DNA of 64,000 bases from Rhizobium sp. NXC24 (lineage in GTDB: Bacteria; Pseudomonadota; Alphaproteobacteria; Rhizobiales; Rhizobiaceae), in assembly GCF_002944315.1 (NCBI RefSeq), contig NZ_CP024314.1:496001-560000 (forward strand), given 5' to 3'. Positions 34,498 through 42,976 of this stretch are shown here, in pieces. The notes below the pieces were generated by a model that ran no database searches, was not told where the DNA came from, and saw only the letters and a list, made by a program, of their open reading frames with translations. The translations under genes were made by a program, and so were the position numbers. Position 1 is the first letter of the stretch; every line of letters begins with the position of its first letter.

Positions 34498-35193
34498 ATG
34501 AGCGGTGCTCTAAAGGACGCGGCGATCAGAGTGGAGCGCCCCGCAAAAACGCTGCGCGAGCTCGCGCTCGATAAGGTCCGCGAAGCCATCGTGAGCGGGT
34601 ATTTTCGCCCGGGAGATCGACTTGTCGAACGCGACATGTGTGCTCAGCTTGGCGTGAGCCGGACAATTGTGCGAGAGGTCCTGCGGCATCTGGAATCGGA
34701 AGGGCTGGTTGCCAATCTGCCAAACAAGGGCCCGATCGTCGCCCAGCTCGATCTCGACGAGGCCAAGCAGATCTACGAAATTCGCGGTGTGCTCGAAGGT
34801 ATGGCGGCTCGACTGTGCGCGCAGCGCGGAAGTCCGGAGATCGTCGCAGCGCTGGAAACATCGCTGCAGGGTATCCGCGATAGCTACCGCGACAAGGACA
34901 TGCCCGGAGTGCTCGCGCACACATCTTCTTTCTATCAGACGCTGTTCACGATGGTCGACAGGCATGTCGCCTGGGGCGTCGTCAATCTCCTCACCGTGCG
35001 CATAAACCATCTGCGGTCGATGACGATCAAGACGGAAAATCGCGACATCGAGGGTCCGCGCCAAATGGCGAAGATCGTGGACGCGATCCGCCGTGGTGAC
35101 GGGGAGGGCGCCTATAAGGCCGCCATGGACCATGTCGCCGCCGCCAGCGCCATTGCGGAAGCGGTTCTCTCCGCTAAGGAATCCGCCGAGTAG
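34498..35193 (+). CDS. GntR-family regulator, FadR/FCD subfamily
   Basis: 231 residues. Winged helix-turn-helix at about 18-85 (LALDKVREAIVSGYFRPGDR, then RDMCAQLGVSRTIVREVLRH). The all-helical FCD effector domain at about 95-225 has the metal-site pattern: Asp/His positions at YEIRGVLEGMAAR, HTSSFYQTLF and MDHVAAASA. It is expected to repress the downstream catabolic operon until a carboxylate-type effector binds. Three copies of one palindromic site, before its own gene (34412), at 35358 and over the operon promoter (35650), support this. Confidence 0.94.
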   Translation: MSGALKDAAIRVERPAKTLRELALDKVREAIVSGYFRPGDRLVERDMCAQLGVSRTIVREVLRHLESEGLVANLPNKGPIVAQLDLDEAKQIYEIRGVLEGMAARLCAQRGSPEIVAALETSLQGIRDSYRDKDMPGVLAHTSSFYQTLFTMVDRHVAWGVVNLLTVRINHLRSMTIKTENRDIEGPRQMAKIVDAIRRGDGEGAYKAAMDHVAAASAIAEAVLSAKESAE

Positions 35194-35357
35194 GCCTGTA
35201 AACGCTCCCTGCATGCAGTCCGGGACCGATTGGAACCTCTTTCGATCGTCAATTTCGATCTGATTTGGCACGCGAGTTCTCTCGTGGGCGCTCCTACGAC
35301 TCCGCAAAAATGGCAAACCCGTACTGCGAGCTTGACACCCAACTTTGCTCAATGTGA

Positions 35358-35372
35358 TGGTATGCCATAATA
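35358..35372 (+). promoter_or_regulatory. FCD-GntR operator O2 with a promoter-like neighbour
   Basis: TGGTATGCCATAATA, identical to the reverse complement of O3. A TTGACA lies just upstream (about 35330-35335) and AAGGTGG lies downstream before an ATG at 35394. The site therefore has a full promoter-operator-ribosome-site layout. Confidence 0.7.
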
Positions 35373-35393
35373 AGTATTAAGGTGGATCGTCAT

Positions 35394-35450
35394 ATGAAAT
35401 GCATCGCCGTGCCTGCCCATCGCTTATCTGACATTCATCGACACCACTGA
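35394..35450 (+). pseudogene. 18-codon frame behind O2, probable stub of a lost gene
   Basis: ATG with AAGGTGG upstream encodes MKCIAVPAHRLSDIHRHH, then stops. Its promoter, operator and ribosome site look complete, but the product is too short for an enzyme. Nothing else recognisable lies in 35451-35637. I infer a gene whose body was deleted; a leader peptide is the alternative. Confidence 0.4.
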
Positions 35451-35637
35451 AGCGCTGCAGGCCTGCTGCGACGAACCTAGCCTAGCCACTACTCGTTCGA
35501 GGGCCTGAGTGGCCGATGCTGAGCGATCTGAGAAGTTCGTTGCAGATGGCATAGCCCGAGCGCTAAACCTAATTATTTGTTTTTATGCAATTTTTTCTGA
35601 CATTCACCTTGAATCTTCTTGGCCGGGAGAAATCGGC

Positions 35638-35668
35638 TTGACACTTTAATATTATGGCATACCATAAT
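35638..35668 (+). promoter_or_regulatory. Operon promoter overlapped by GntR operator O3
   Basis: TTGACA (35638-35643) is a consensus -35; CATAAT (35663-35668) is the likely -10 with a long 19-base spacer. The palindrome ATTATGG-CATA-CCATAAT (35651-35668) covers the spacer and -10. Binding there would block RNA polymerase of the catabolic operon starting at 35695. Confidence 0.7.
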
Positions 35669-35694
35669 ATCTAACGTCAAAACTGAGGTGTTCG

Positions 35695-36297
35695 ATGACT
35701 ATCCAAATTCGTAAGACCGGGCTGCAGATCGAGACGACGCTGATCGAGGGAGGTAAGCCGGCACAGGTTCCCCTGAAGCTGTTTTCCGCCTACGCCGTTG
35801 TGAAAAATCCCTGGGCCGGACGCGGCTTCGTCGAAGACTTGAAGCCCGAAATTCACGTGGTCGCCCCGATCCTTGGTGAGCTGCTGACGAAGATGATCAT
35901 CGAGGCCGTTGGCTCCGGCGATGCCGTCGAAGCATACGGAAAATCAGCGGTGGTCGGCCTGGATGGCGAACTCGAGCATGCCTCGGCACTGATTCACACG
36001 CTTCGCTTCGGCAATCATTATCGCCATGCGGTCGGCGCCAAATCCTATCTCGCCTTCTGCAACACGCGCGGCCCCGCCAATTCTCCGATCATGATCCCGC
36101 TGATGGACAAAAACGATGAAGGGCGCCGCTCGCATTACCTGACGATCCAGACCGCAATTCCAGATGCACCGGCCGCCGACGAAATTGTCGTCGCGCTTGG
36201 TGCGTCCGTGGGCGGGCGTCCGCATCATCGCATTGGCGATCGCTACCAGGATCTCAAGGATCTGGGCCAAGACGTCGCCAACCCCGCCGGCGTTTGA
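35695..36297 (+). CDS. DUF1185 (PF06684, 'amino acid synthesis') family protein
   Basis: 200 residues. Recognised by NPWAGRGFVEDLKPEIH near 37, GKSAVVGLDGELEHASALIH near 80, HYRHAVGAKSYLAFCNTRGP near 103 and ALGASVGGRPHHRIGDRY near 170. The family name is provisional; no reaction is established to my knowledge. From memory, solved members have a YjgF/chorismate-mutase-like fold, which would make it an analogue of RutC. It is the first gene of the GntR-controlled operon and lies with a flavin monooxygenase pair, hydrolase and aldehyde dehydrogenase, so a role in handling an unstable ring-opened product is plausible. Confidence 0.88.
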   Translation: MTIQIRKTGLQIETTLIEGGKPAQVPLKLFSAYAVVKNPWAGRGFVEDLKPEIHVVAPILGELLTKMIIEAVGSGDAVEAYGKSAVVGLDGELEHASALIHTLRFGNHYRHAVGAKSYLAFCNTRGPANSPIMIPLMDKNDEGRRSHYLTIQTAIPDAPAADEIVVALGASVGGRPHHRIGDRYQDLKDLGQDVANPAGV

Positions 36298-36313
36298 AAG
36301 GCTGGGCGCTGAT

Positions 36314-37156
36314 ATGCTGACCGTTGGATCAAACACGCAAGACGCCTCCCGAAAGATCGACTGGGTCTTCGCGAGGAACAAGACTGCTCGTGGAACGGCT
36401 TATTACGAAGCCGGAAGCGGTGAGCCGCTTGTCCTGATCCACGGTGTCGGCATGCGGCTTGAAGCGTGGGCGCCGCAGATATCAGCCTTTGCTGGAAGCC
36501 ATCGCGTAATCGCCGTCGACATGCCCGGGCATGGTGAAAGTGCCGGATTGCCGGTTGGAAGCCGCCTTGAGGAATTCGTCGCCTGGTTTGGGCATTTCCT
36601 GGACGAGATGGCGATTGAGACCGCAAATGTTGCCGGCCACTCGATGGGTGCATTGGTGTCCGGAGGGGCGGCTGCAACGTTCGGCAGCCGTATCAAGCGT
36701 GTGGCATATCTCAACGGCGTCTACCGGCGTGACCCCGAGGCAAAGGCGGCCGTGCTCGCGCGCGCAGCAGCCATTCCCCTGACGGGTGTGGACAAGGAAG
36801 GCCCGTTACTTCGATGGTTCGGCGACGATCCCGACAGTGTCGTCGCGCGCGACCTGACGCGGCAATGGCTGAGCCTTGTCGATCCGCAGGGCTATGCCGT
36901 CGCTTATTCGGCATTTGCCGAAGGGGACGAGACCTATGCGGATCGCTGGAAGGACGTCAAGGGTCCGGCGTTGTTTCTGACGGGATCGGATGATCCCAAT
37001 TCGACGCCGCTGATGGCGACCCAAATGGCGGCGCTTGCGCCCCATGGCTGGGCGCGGATCGTCGAGGGCCATCGTCACATGGTCAATCTGACTGCACCCG
37101 ACACCGTAAATGCGCTGCTCGCCGAATGGCTTTCAGAGGGGGAGGATGTGAAATGA
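36314..37156 (+). CDS. Alpha/beta-fold hydrolase
   Basis: 280 residues from ATG 36314, 16 bases after the DUF1185 stop. Oxyanion segment LVLIHGVGM near 42, DMPGHGES near 74, nucleophile elbow GHSMGALVSGGA near 108 with catalytic Ser, Asp in TGSDDPNST near 228 and His in GHRHMVN near 253. It resembles RutD-type and C-C hydrolases. It probably hydrolyses an intermediate of the monooxygenase pathway. Its stop overlaps the flavin reductase start (ATGA). Confidence 0.93.
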   Translation: MLTVGSNTQDASRKIDWVFARNKTARGTAYYEAGSGEPLVLIHGVGMRLEAWAPQISAFAGSHRVIAVDMPGHGESAGLPVGSRLEEFVAWFGHFLDEMAIETANVAGHSMGALVSGGAAATFGSRIKRVAYLNGVYRRDPEAKAAVLARAAAIPLTGVDKEGPLLRWFGDDPDSVVARDLTRQWLSLVDPQGYAVAYSAFAEGDETYADRWKDVKGPALFLTGSDDPNSTPLMATQMAALAPHGWARIVEGHRHMVNLTAPDTVNALLAEWLSEGEDVK

Positions 37157-38088
37157 CCCTACAGCTTGCGGACCCAAGAGCGCTTCGCGATGCCTTCGGC
37201 GCCTTTGCGACAGGGGTAACGGTCGTGACCGCCCAGGATGCGGACGGAAAACCCATCGGCTTCACGGCGAATTCGTTTACGTCGGTGTCGCTCGATCCGC
37301 CACTTTTGCTTGTTTGCCTGGCCAAGACCTCCCGCAACTACACGACCATGACGAGCGCGAAGCATTTCGCCGTCAACGTTCTGTCGGAAAGCCAGAAGGA
37401 TGTTTCCAACACCTTTGCGCGCCCGGTCGAAGATCGGTTCGCGCTGGTCGATTGGCAAACGGGCGCCGCAGGCTGCCCAATTTTGGCGAACGTTGCGGCG
37501 TGGTTCGAGTGCGCTCTGGAAAAATTGGTCGAAGCCGGTGACCACGTCATCCTGATGGGGCGGATCGAAGCCTTCGAAAACAGCGGGCTGAACGGATTGG
37601 GTTATGCCCGCGGCGGCTACTTTACGCCAATCCTCGCCAGCAAGGCCGTTTCGGCTGCAGCCGAAGGCAATATCGAACTCGCAGCCGTTCTGGAGCATCA
37701 CGGCGAGGTTCTTCTCATCGGTGATGAGATCCTTTCGCTGCCGAGCTGCGATGGCAAGGAGGGAAGCCCTGCCGACATACTTCGCGATTATCTGGAAGAG
37801 CTCACGGGGCTTTCGGTGACGATCGGCTTCCTCTACTCGGTTTACGAAGGCAAGAGCGATGGAAAGCAACACATCGTCTACCGCGCCTTCGCCTCGGAAG
37901 GCGAGCCGCGCAATGGCAGGTTCCTGAAACCCGACACGTTGGCCAAGGCCCATTTCAAGACAAGTTCGACCGCCGACATCGTTGCGCGCTTCGCGGTTGA
38001 GAGCCAGCTCGGCAATTTTGGCGTTTATTTCGGCGACGAGACCGTCGGCACGGTCCGTTCGGTTCCAGCAAAGGCAGCACAGCCATGA
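37153..38088 (+). CDS. Flavin reductase domain protein with C-terminal NUDIX-like extension
   Basis: 311 residues. Residues 1-165 form an FMN-binding flavin reductase (RutF/HpaC class): FGAFATGVTVVTAQDADGKP, GFTANSFTSVSLDPPLLLVC and FAVNVLSESQ. The remaining 145 residues, LEHHGEVLLIGDEILSLPSC onward with DILRDYLEELTGLSVTIGFL, look like a NUDIX-hydrolase fold, but I see no complete GX5EX7REUXEEXGU box; the EELTG part is retained. It supplies reduced flavin to the monooxygenase at 38085. The extension is unusual for the family and may sense or bind a nucleotide. It overlaps both neighbours by 4 bases. Confidence 0.88.
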   Translation: MTLQLADPRALRDAFGAFATGVTVVTAQDADGKPIGFTANSFTSVSLDPPLLLVCLAKTSRNYTTMTSAKHFAVNVLSESQKDVSNTFARPVEDRFALVDWQTGAAGCPILANVAAWFECALEKLVEAGDHVILMGRIEAFENSGLNGLGYARGGYFTPILASKAVSAAAEGNIELAAVLEHHGEVLLIGDEILSLPSCDGKEGSPADILRDYLEELTGLSVTIGFLYSVYEGKSDGKQHIVYRAFASEGEPRNGRFLKPDTLAKAHFKTSSTADIVARFAVESQLGNFGVYFGDETVGTVRSVPAKAAQP

Positions 38089-39125
38089 AATTCTCTCTCT
38101 TTGTTCATATGGAGCGTCTCGACGCCGGCCAGAGCCACAAGAGCCTCTATGACGAGTTCGTGGCTCTCTGTGAAATCGCCGATAAGGGTGGCATGCATGC
38201 CATATGGACGGGCGAACATCACGGCATGGATTTCACCATCGCGCCCAATCCTTTCGTGACCATCGCCGATCTGGCGCGCCGCACATCGCGGGCAAGGCTT
38301 GGGACGGGAACGGTGATCGCGCCGTTCTGGCATCCGATCAAGCTCGCCGGCGAGGCGGCCATGGCCGACATCATCTGTGACGGGCGGCTCGATATCGGCA
38401 TTGCGCGCGGCGCCTATTCCTTCGAATACGAGCGGCTGCTTCCCGGTCTCGACGCCTGGGGTGCCGGCCAGCGGATGCGCGAGCTCATCCCGGCGGTCAA
38501 GGGCATATGGAACGGCGACTATGCCCATGACGGGGAGTTTTTCAAATTTCCGTCGACCACTTCGGCGCCGAAGCCGCTGCAGCAGCCGAACCCGCCGATC
38601 TGGGTTGCTGCACGCGACCCGAATTCGCATGAGTTCGCCGTTGCCAATGGCTGCAACGTTCAGGTGACGCCGCTCTGGCAGGGCGATGACGAAGTCGTGG
38701 CGCTGATGGGTCGCTTCAACGATGCCTGCGCCAAGAACCCCGATATCGACCGACCCAAGATTATGCTGCTGCGCCATACCTATGTCGGCTCGTCCGAGGA
38801 GGACATCGCGCAGGCAGCCCACGAACTGAGCGTCTACTACAATTACTTCTTCGCCTGGTTCAAGAACGAGAAGCCTGTCAAGCAGGGCCTGATCGAGCGG
38901 ATCCCGGAGGAGGAGATCAGCGCGAACCCGATGCTCTCCGATGCGGTCATGCGCACCAACAACGTCGTCGGCAATGCCGAAACCGTTATCGCCCGCCTGA
39001 AGACCTACGAATCCATGGGCTATGACGAATATTCCTTCTGGATCGACACGGGCATGTCCTTCGAGCGCAAGAAGGCTTCGCTCGAACGCTTCATCGCCGA
39101 GGTCATGCCGGCATTTGCGGAGTAA
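38085..39125 (+). CDS. LLM-class flavin-dependent monooxygenase
   Basis: 346 residues, bacterial-luciferase-like TIM barrel: HAIWTGEHHGMDFTIAPNPF near 38, RARLGTGTVIAPFWHPIKLA near 68, DGRLDIGIARGAYSFEYERL near 98 and a C-terminal SFWIDTGMSFERKKASLERF. These enzymes use FMNH2 and oxygen; the reductase partner is encoded immediately upstream with a 4-base overlap. RutA, which opens the uracil ring, belongs to the same superfamily, as do alkanal and sulfonate monooxygenases. The substrate here is unknown. Confidence 0.94.
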   Translation: MKFSLFVHMERLDAGQSHKSLYDEFVALCEIADKGGMHAIWTGEHHGMDFTIAPNPFVTIADLARRTSRARLGTGTVIAPFWHPIKLAGEAAMADIICDGRLDIGIARGAYSFEYERLLPGLDAWGAGQRMRELIPAVKGIWNGDYAHDGEFFKFPSTTSAPKPLQQPNPPIWVAARDPNSHEFAVANGCNVQVTPLWQGDDEVVALMGRFNDACAKNPDIDRPKIMLLRHTYVGSSEEDIAQAAHELSVYYNYFFAWFKNEKPVKQGLIERIPEEEISANPMLSDAVMRTNNVVGNAETVIARLKTYESMGYDEYSFWIDTGMSFERKKASLERFIAEVMPAFAE

Positions 39126-39131
39126 ACCCCC

Positions 39132-40595
39132 ATGCAACGCTTCCAGTCCTACATCGAAGGCGAATTCGTAGACGGAGAGGCCCGGTTTGCAAGCGTCGAT
39201 CCGGCGACCGGCGAAATCTGGGCCGAGATGCCGGAGGCGCGCGAGAAGGATGTCGATCGTGCCGTCGATGCGGCGGAGAAGGCGCTCTATGACGGACCCT
39301 GGTCGAAATTGACGGCCACCCAGCGCGGCAAGCTCCTTTACAAGCTTGCCGATCTAGTTGCAGCCAATGCGCAGAAGCTGGCCGAGCTGGAGACCCGTGA
39401 TACCGGCAAGATCATTCGCGAGACTTCGGCGCAGATCGCCTATGTTGCCGATTATTATCGCTATTATGCCGGGATCGCCGACAAGATCGAGGGTTCCTAT
39501 CTTCCGATCGACAAGCCGGACATGGATGTCTGGCTGCGCCGCGAACCGATCGGCGTCGTCGCCATGGTCGTGCCCTGGAACAGCCAGCTCTTCCTGTCGG
39601 CCGTCAAAATCGGCCCGGCGCTGGCCGCCGGCTGCACCATGGTCGTCAAGGCATCGGAGGACGGACCGGCGCCGCTTCTGGAGTTTGCGCGCCTCGTCCA
39701 CGAGGCAGGCTTTCCCGCCGGCGTCGTCAATATCATTACCGGTTTCGGCCCCGCCTGCGGCTCCGCTCTCAGCCGGCACCCGAAGGTCGCCCACATCGCA
39801 TTCACCGGCGGGCCGGAAACGGCGCGTCATATCGTGCGCAATTCGGCGGAAAATCTCGCCTCCACCTCGCTTGAGCTCGGCGGCAAGTCGCCCTTCATCG
39901 TCTTTGCCGATGCCGATCTCGAAAGTGCCGCCAATGCGCAGGTTGCCGGTATCTTCGCGGCAACCGGACAAAGCTGCGTCGCCGGCTCGCGGCTAATCGT
40001 CGAGCGAAGCGTCAAGGAACGCTTCCTGGCGATGCTGAAGGCCAAGGCGGAGGCGATCCGCATCGGCTCGCCGCTGGACATGGCGACGGAAGTGGGGCCG
40101 CTGGCAACGAAACGTCAGCAGGATCATGTTGCGGCGCTCGTCGAACGATCCGTGCAGAGCGGCGCCCGCCTTGTCACCGGCGGCGAACGGCCTGACGGCG
40201 CGGGTTATTATTTCCCGCCGACGATCCTCGATTGCGACGATGTCGCCTCGCCATCGCTTGCCGAGGAGTTCTTCGGTCCGGTTCTGTCGGTCGTGTCGTT
40301 CGAAACTGAAGCAGAAGCGCTGAAGATTGCCAACGATACGCGCTATGGCCTTGCCTCCGGCGTTTTCACCCAGAATCTCACGCGAGCCCACCGCCTGATG
40401 AAGGGCATCCGGGCCGGTATCGTCTGGGTCAATACCTATCGCGCCGTATCGCCGATCGCACCTTTCGGCGGCTTTGGCCTTTCCGGCCACGGCCGGGAAG
40501 GCGGCCTGGCCGCGGCCCTCGATTTTACCCGCACGAAGACAATCTGGCTCAGGACGTCGGACGATCCGATCCCCGATCCTTTCGTCATAAGGTGA
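39132..40595 (+). CDS. Aldehyde dehydrogenase
   Basis: 487 residues, complete ALDH superfamily member. VAMVVPWNSQLFLSAVKIGP near 143, the NAD-binding FTGGPETA near 222, catalytic Glu in LELGGKSPF near 248 and catalytic Cys in TGQSCVAGSR near 282. It lies 6 bases behind the monooxygenase gene. It likely oxidises the aldehyde released by ring opening or hydrolysis to an acid. It is most similar in motif style to the betaine-aldehyde/hydroxymuconic-semialdehyde dehydrogenase group. Confidence 0.95.
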   Translation: MQRFQSYIEGEFVDGEARFASVDPATGEIWAEMPEAREKDVDRAVDAAEKALYDGPWSKLTATQRGKLLYKLADLVAANAQKLAELETRDTGKIIRETSAQIAYVADYYRYYAGIADKIEGSYLPIDKPDMDVWLRREPIGVVAMVVPWNSQLFLSAVKIGPALAAGCTMVVKASEDGPAPLLEFARLVHEAGFPAGVVNIITGFGPACGSALSRHPKVAHIAFTGGPETARHIVRNSAENLASTSLELGGKSPFIVFADADLESAANAQVAGIFAATGQSCVAGSRLIVERSVKERFLAMLKAKAEAIRIGSPLDMATEVGPLATKRQQDHVAALVERSVQSGARLVTGGERPDGAGYYFPPTILDCDDVASPSLAEEFFGPVLSVVSFETEAEALKIANDTRYGLASGVFTQNLTRAHRLMKGIRAGIVWVNTYRAVSPIAPFGGFGLSGHGREGGLAAALDFTRTKTIWLRTSDDPIPDPFVIR

Positions 40596-40600
40596 CGCCG

Positions 40601-40933
40601 ATGTTCTATGAAATCCGGACCTATCGGCTGAAGAACGGTGCAATCCCGCAATATCTGAAGGTCGTCGAGGAAGAAGGGATCGCCATTCAGAAAGCTCATC
40701 TCGGCAATCTGGTCGGCTATTTCTTTTCGGAGATCGGGACCATCAACGAGATCGTTCACATCTGGGCCTATGAAAGCCTCGATGATCGCGAGGCAAGGCG
40801 CCAGAGATTGGCGACCGATCCGCAATGGCAGGCCTTCCTGCCGAAGATACGCGACCTGATCGAAGTGGCCGAGAACAAGATTATGAAGCCGGCAGGTTTC
40901 TCCCCTCTGGGGAAGAGCCCGCCAGCCGCATAA
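40601..40933 (+). CDS. NIPSNAP-family protein
   Basis: 110 residues from ATG 40601; a GTG three codons earlier overlaps the ALDH stop and is an alternative. MFYEIRTYRLKNGAIPQYLK and GYFFSEIGTINEIVHIWAYE, then WQAFLPKIRDLI, define the ferredoxin-like dimeric alpha/beta-barrel NIPSNAP family. Bacterial members appear in catabolic operons for aromatic or heterocyclic compounds; the function is unsettled. It is the last enzyme-side gene before the transporter genes. Confidence 0.92.
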   Translation: MFYEIRTYRLKNGAIPQYLKVVEEEGIAIQKAHLGNLVGYFFSEIGTINEIVHIWAYESLDDREARRQRLATDPQWQAFLPKIRDLIEVAENKIMKPAGFSPLGKSPPAA

Positions 40934-40972
40934 GGCATGCCTGTAAGACACCAAGTATAAGGACAAGGGAAC

Positions 40973-41983
40973 ATGAAACGTACAATCGCACTGGCGGCTT
41001 TTGCCGCAATAATGGCTGTGTCCGGGACCGCAAAGGCCGAAACGATGGTCTTCACGAGCTGGGGAGGAACCACGCAGGACGCACAGAAGGTCGCCTGGGC
41101 CAATCCGTTTGCAGACAAGACCGGGACCGTCGTCGCACAGGATGGACCTACCGACTACGGCAAGCTGAAAGCCATGGTCGAAGCGGGCCAGGTCAGTTGG
41201 GATGTCGTCGATGTCGAGGGCGACTATGCCGCCCAGGCGGGCAAGGACGGACTGCTGGAAAAACTGGATTTCTCCGTTATCGACAAGTCCAAGCTCGATC
41301 CCCGTTTCGTCACGGACTATTCGGTCGGCAGCTTCTACTATTCCTTCGTGATCGGCTGCAATGCGGACGCCGTGAGTGCCTGCCCCAAGACCTGGGCCGA
41401 TCTCTTCGACACGGCGAAGTTTCCCGGCAAGCGTACCTTCTACAAATGGTCGGCCCCGGGCGTGATCGAGGCGGCGTTGCTGGCCGATGGCGTTCCTGCC
41501 GACAAGCTTTACCCGCTTGATCTCGATCGGGCATTCAAGAAGCTGGATACGATCAAGTCCGACATCATCTGGTGGTCCAGCGGCGCCCAGTCGCAGCAGC
41601 TTCTCGCATCCGCCGAGGCTCCCTTCGGCAGCCTGTGGAATGGCCGCATGACCGCGCTCGCCGCCAGTGGCATCAAGACGGAAACCTCCTGGGAACAGAA
41701 CATCACGGCGGCCGACTCGCTCGTCATTCCGAAGGGTGCACCGAACCTTGAAACCGCGATGAAGTTCATTGCGCTTGCAACGTCGGCCCAGCCGCAGGCC
41801 GATCTGGCGAAGGCGACCGGCTACGCACCCATCAACATCGACTCGGCCAAGCTGATGGACCCTGCAACGGCCAAGACTTTACCCGATCAGCAGACCGCCA
41901 GCCAGGTCAATGCAAGCATGAAGTATTGGGCTGAAAACCGCGATGAAATCGGCAAGCGGTGGTATGCTTGGCAGGCCAAATAA
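40973..41983 (+). CDS. Extracellular solute-binding protein (PotD/PotF-like)
   Basis: 336 residues. Signal peptide MKRTIALAAFAAIMAVSGTA with cleavage at AKA-ET. The mature protein has MVFTSWGGTTQDAQKVAWAN, VSWDVVDVEGDYAAQAGKDG and PKTWADLFDTAKFPGKRTFY, typical of the spermidine/putrescine class of type 2 binding proteins. It captures the operon's substrate in the periplasm for the permeases at 42103 and 42977. A strong hairpin follows its stop. Confidence 0.95.
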   Translation: MKRTIALAAFAAIMAVSGTAKAETMVFTSWGGTTQDAQKVAWANPFADKTGTVVAQDGPTDYGKLKAMVEAGQVSWDVVDVEGDYAAQAGKDGLLEKLDFSVIDKSKLDPRFVTDYSVGSFYYSFVIGCNADAVSACPKTWADLFDTAKFPGKRTFYKWSAPGVIEAALLADGVPADKLYPLDLDRAFKKLDTIKSDIIWWSSGAQSQQLLASAEAPFGSLWNGRMTALAASGIKTETSWEQNITAADSLVIPKGAPNLETAMKFIALATSAQPQADLAKATGYAPINIDSAKLMDPATAKTLPDQQTASQVNASMKYWAENRDEIGKRWYAWQAK

Positions 41984-42004
41984 GTTGAAGAAACTCCGAG
42001 GCTT

Positions 42005-42032
42005 CACCGCGGGCGTTGTTCCGCCCGCGGTG
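42005..42032 (+). terminator. Hairpin after the binding-protein gene (attenuator)
   Basis: CACCGCGGGCG (42005-42015), 6-base loop, CGCCCGCGGTG (42022-42032), an 11-bp perfect stem without T-run. Such stems protect the upstream mRNA and limit read-through, giving more binding protein than permease. Confidence 0.65.
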
Positions 42033-42102
42033 TCTGACGCAGGTTCGAAATCTTCCTCGGAGCTGGCGCCGTTGTCTGATCCTACGGCGGGAAAGGATTG
42101 CC

Positions 42103-42975
42103 ATGTCGACTTACATTGACGTCGCCCGTGAAACTGCGACTACGTCCAAGGCCGCCAGGCCTGCGGGCTTAGGCGAAATCATGCCGGCGCTGATTTTTGT
42201 CGGGATCTTCTTCATTGTACCGGTCGTCGCCCTTTTGCTGCGAAGCGTGCTGGAACCGGTTGTGGGCTTCGGCAACTATGCCGAACTATTGGGGTCGGCG
42301 ACGTATCTGAAGATATTCGCCAACACCTTCATCGTCTCCGGCCTTGTCACGGCAATTTCGCTGCTGATCGGCTTTCCCGTCGCCTGGACGCTGGCAATCA
42401 TGCCGACAAGGCTGGCCTCGGTGATTTTCGCAGTCTTGCTGCTGTCGATGTGGACCAATCTACTAGCACGAACCTATGCCTGGATGGTCCTGCTTCAGCG
42501 TACCGGGCTGATCAACAAGATGTTGATTGGAATGGGACTGATCGACCGGCCGCTGCCGCTCGTCAACAATCTGACCGGTGTAACGATCGGCATGACCTAT
42601 ATCATGCTGCCTTTCATCATCCTGCCCCTGTATGGCGTCATCAAGAAGATCGACCCGGCCATCCTGCAGGCGGCGGCACTTTGCGGCGCGAACCGCTGGC
42701 AATGTCTTACGCGCGTCCTACTGCCTTTAGCTGCGCGAGGCATGGTCGCGGGTGCCTTGATGGTCTTCGTCATGTCCCTCGGCTATTACGTTACTCCGTC
42801 GCTTCTCGGCGGCACGGCGAACATGATGTTGGCCGAACTCATCGCCCAGTTCGTGCAGTCCCTGGTCAACTGGGGAATGGGCGGCGCCGCGGCCCTGGTT
42901 CTCCTCGTCGTCACGCTTTCGCTCTATGCGGTCCAGTTGCGGCTGTTCGGCGTGCAGAACACGGGAGGGCGCTGA
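42103..42975 (+). CDS. ABC transporter permease (PotB/PotH-like)
   Basis: 290 residues with about six membrane helices. ATG 42103 is preceded by GGAAAGGA. The EAA loop for ATPase contact is AAALCGANRWQCLTRVLLPL near 192. Other helices include ALIFVGIFFIVPVVALLLRS near 30 and VILLSMWTNLLARTYAWMVL-type sequence near 115. It pairs with the next permease as a heterodimer. Confidence 0.95.
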   Translation: MSTYIDVARETATTSKAARPAGLGEIMPALIFVGIFFIVPVVALLLRSVLEPVVGFGNYAELLGSATYLKIFANTFIVSGLVTAISLLIGFPVAWTLAIMPTRLASVIFAVLLLSMWTNLLARTYAWMVLLQRTGLINKMLIGMGLIDRPLPLVNNLTGVTIGMTYIMLPFIILPLYGVIKKIDPAILQAAALCGANRWQCLTRVLLPLAARGMVAGALMVFVMSLGYYVTPSLLGGTANMMLAELIAQFVQSLVNWGMGGAAALVLLVVTLSLYAVQLRLFGVQNTGGR

Positions 42976-42976
42976 C

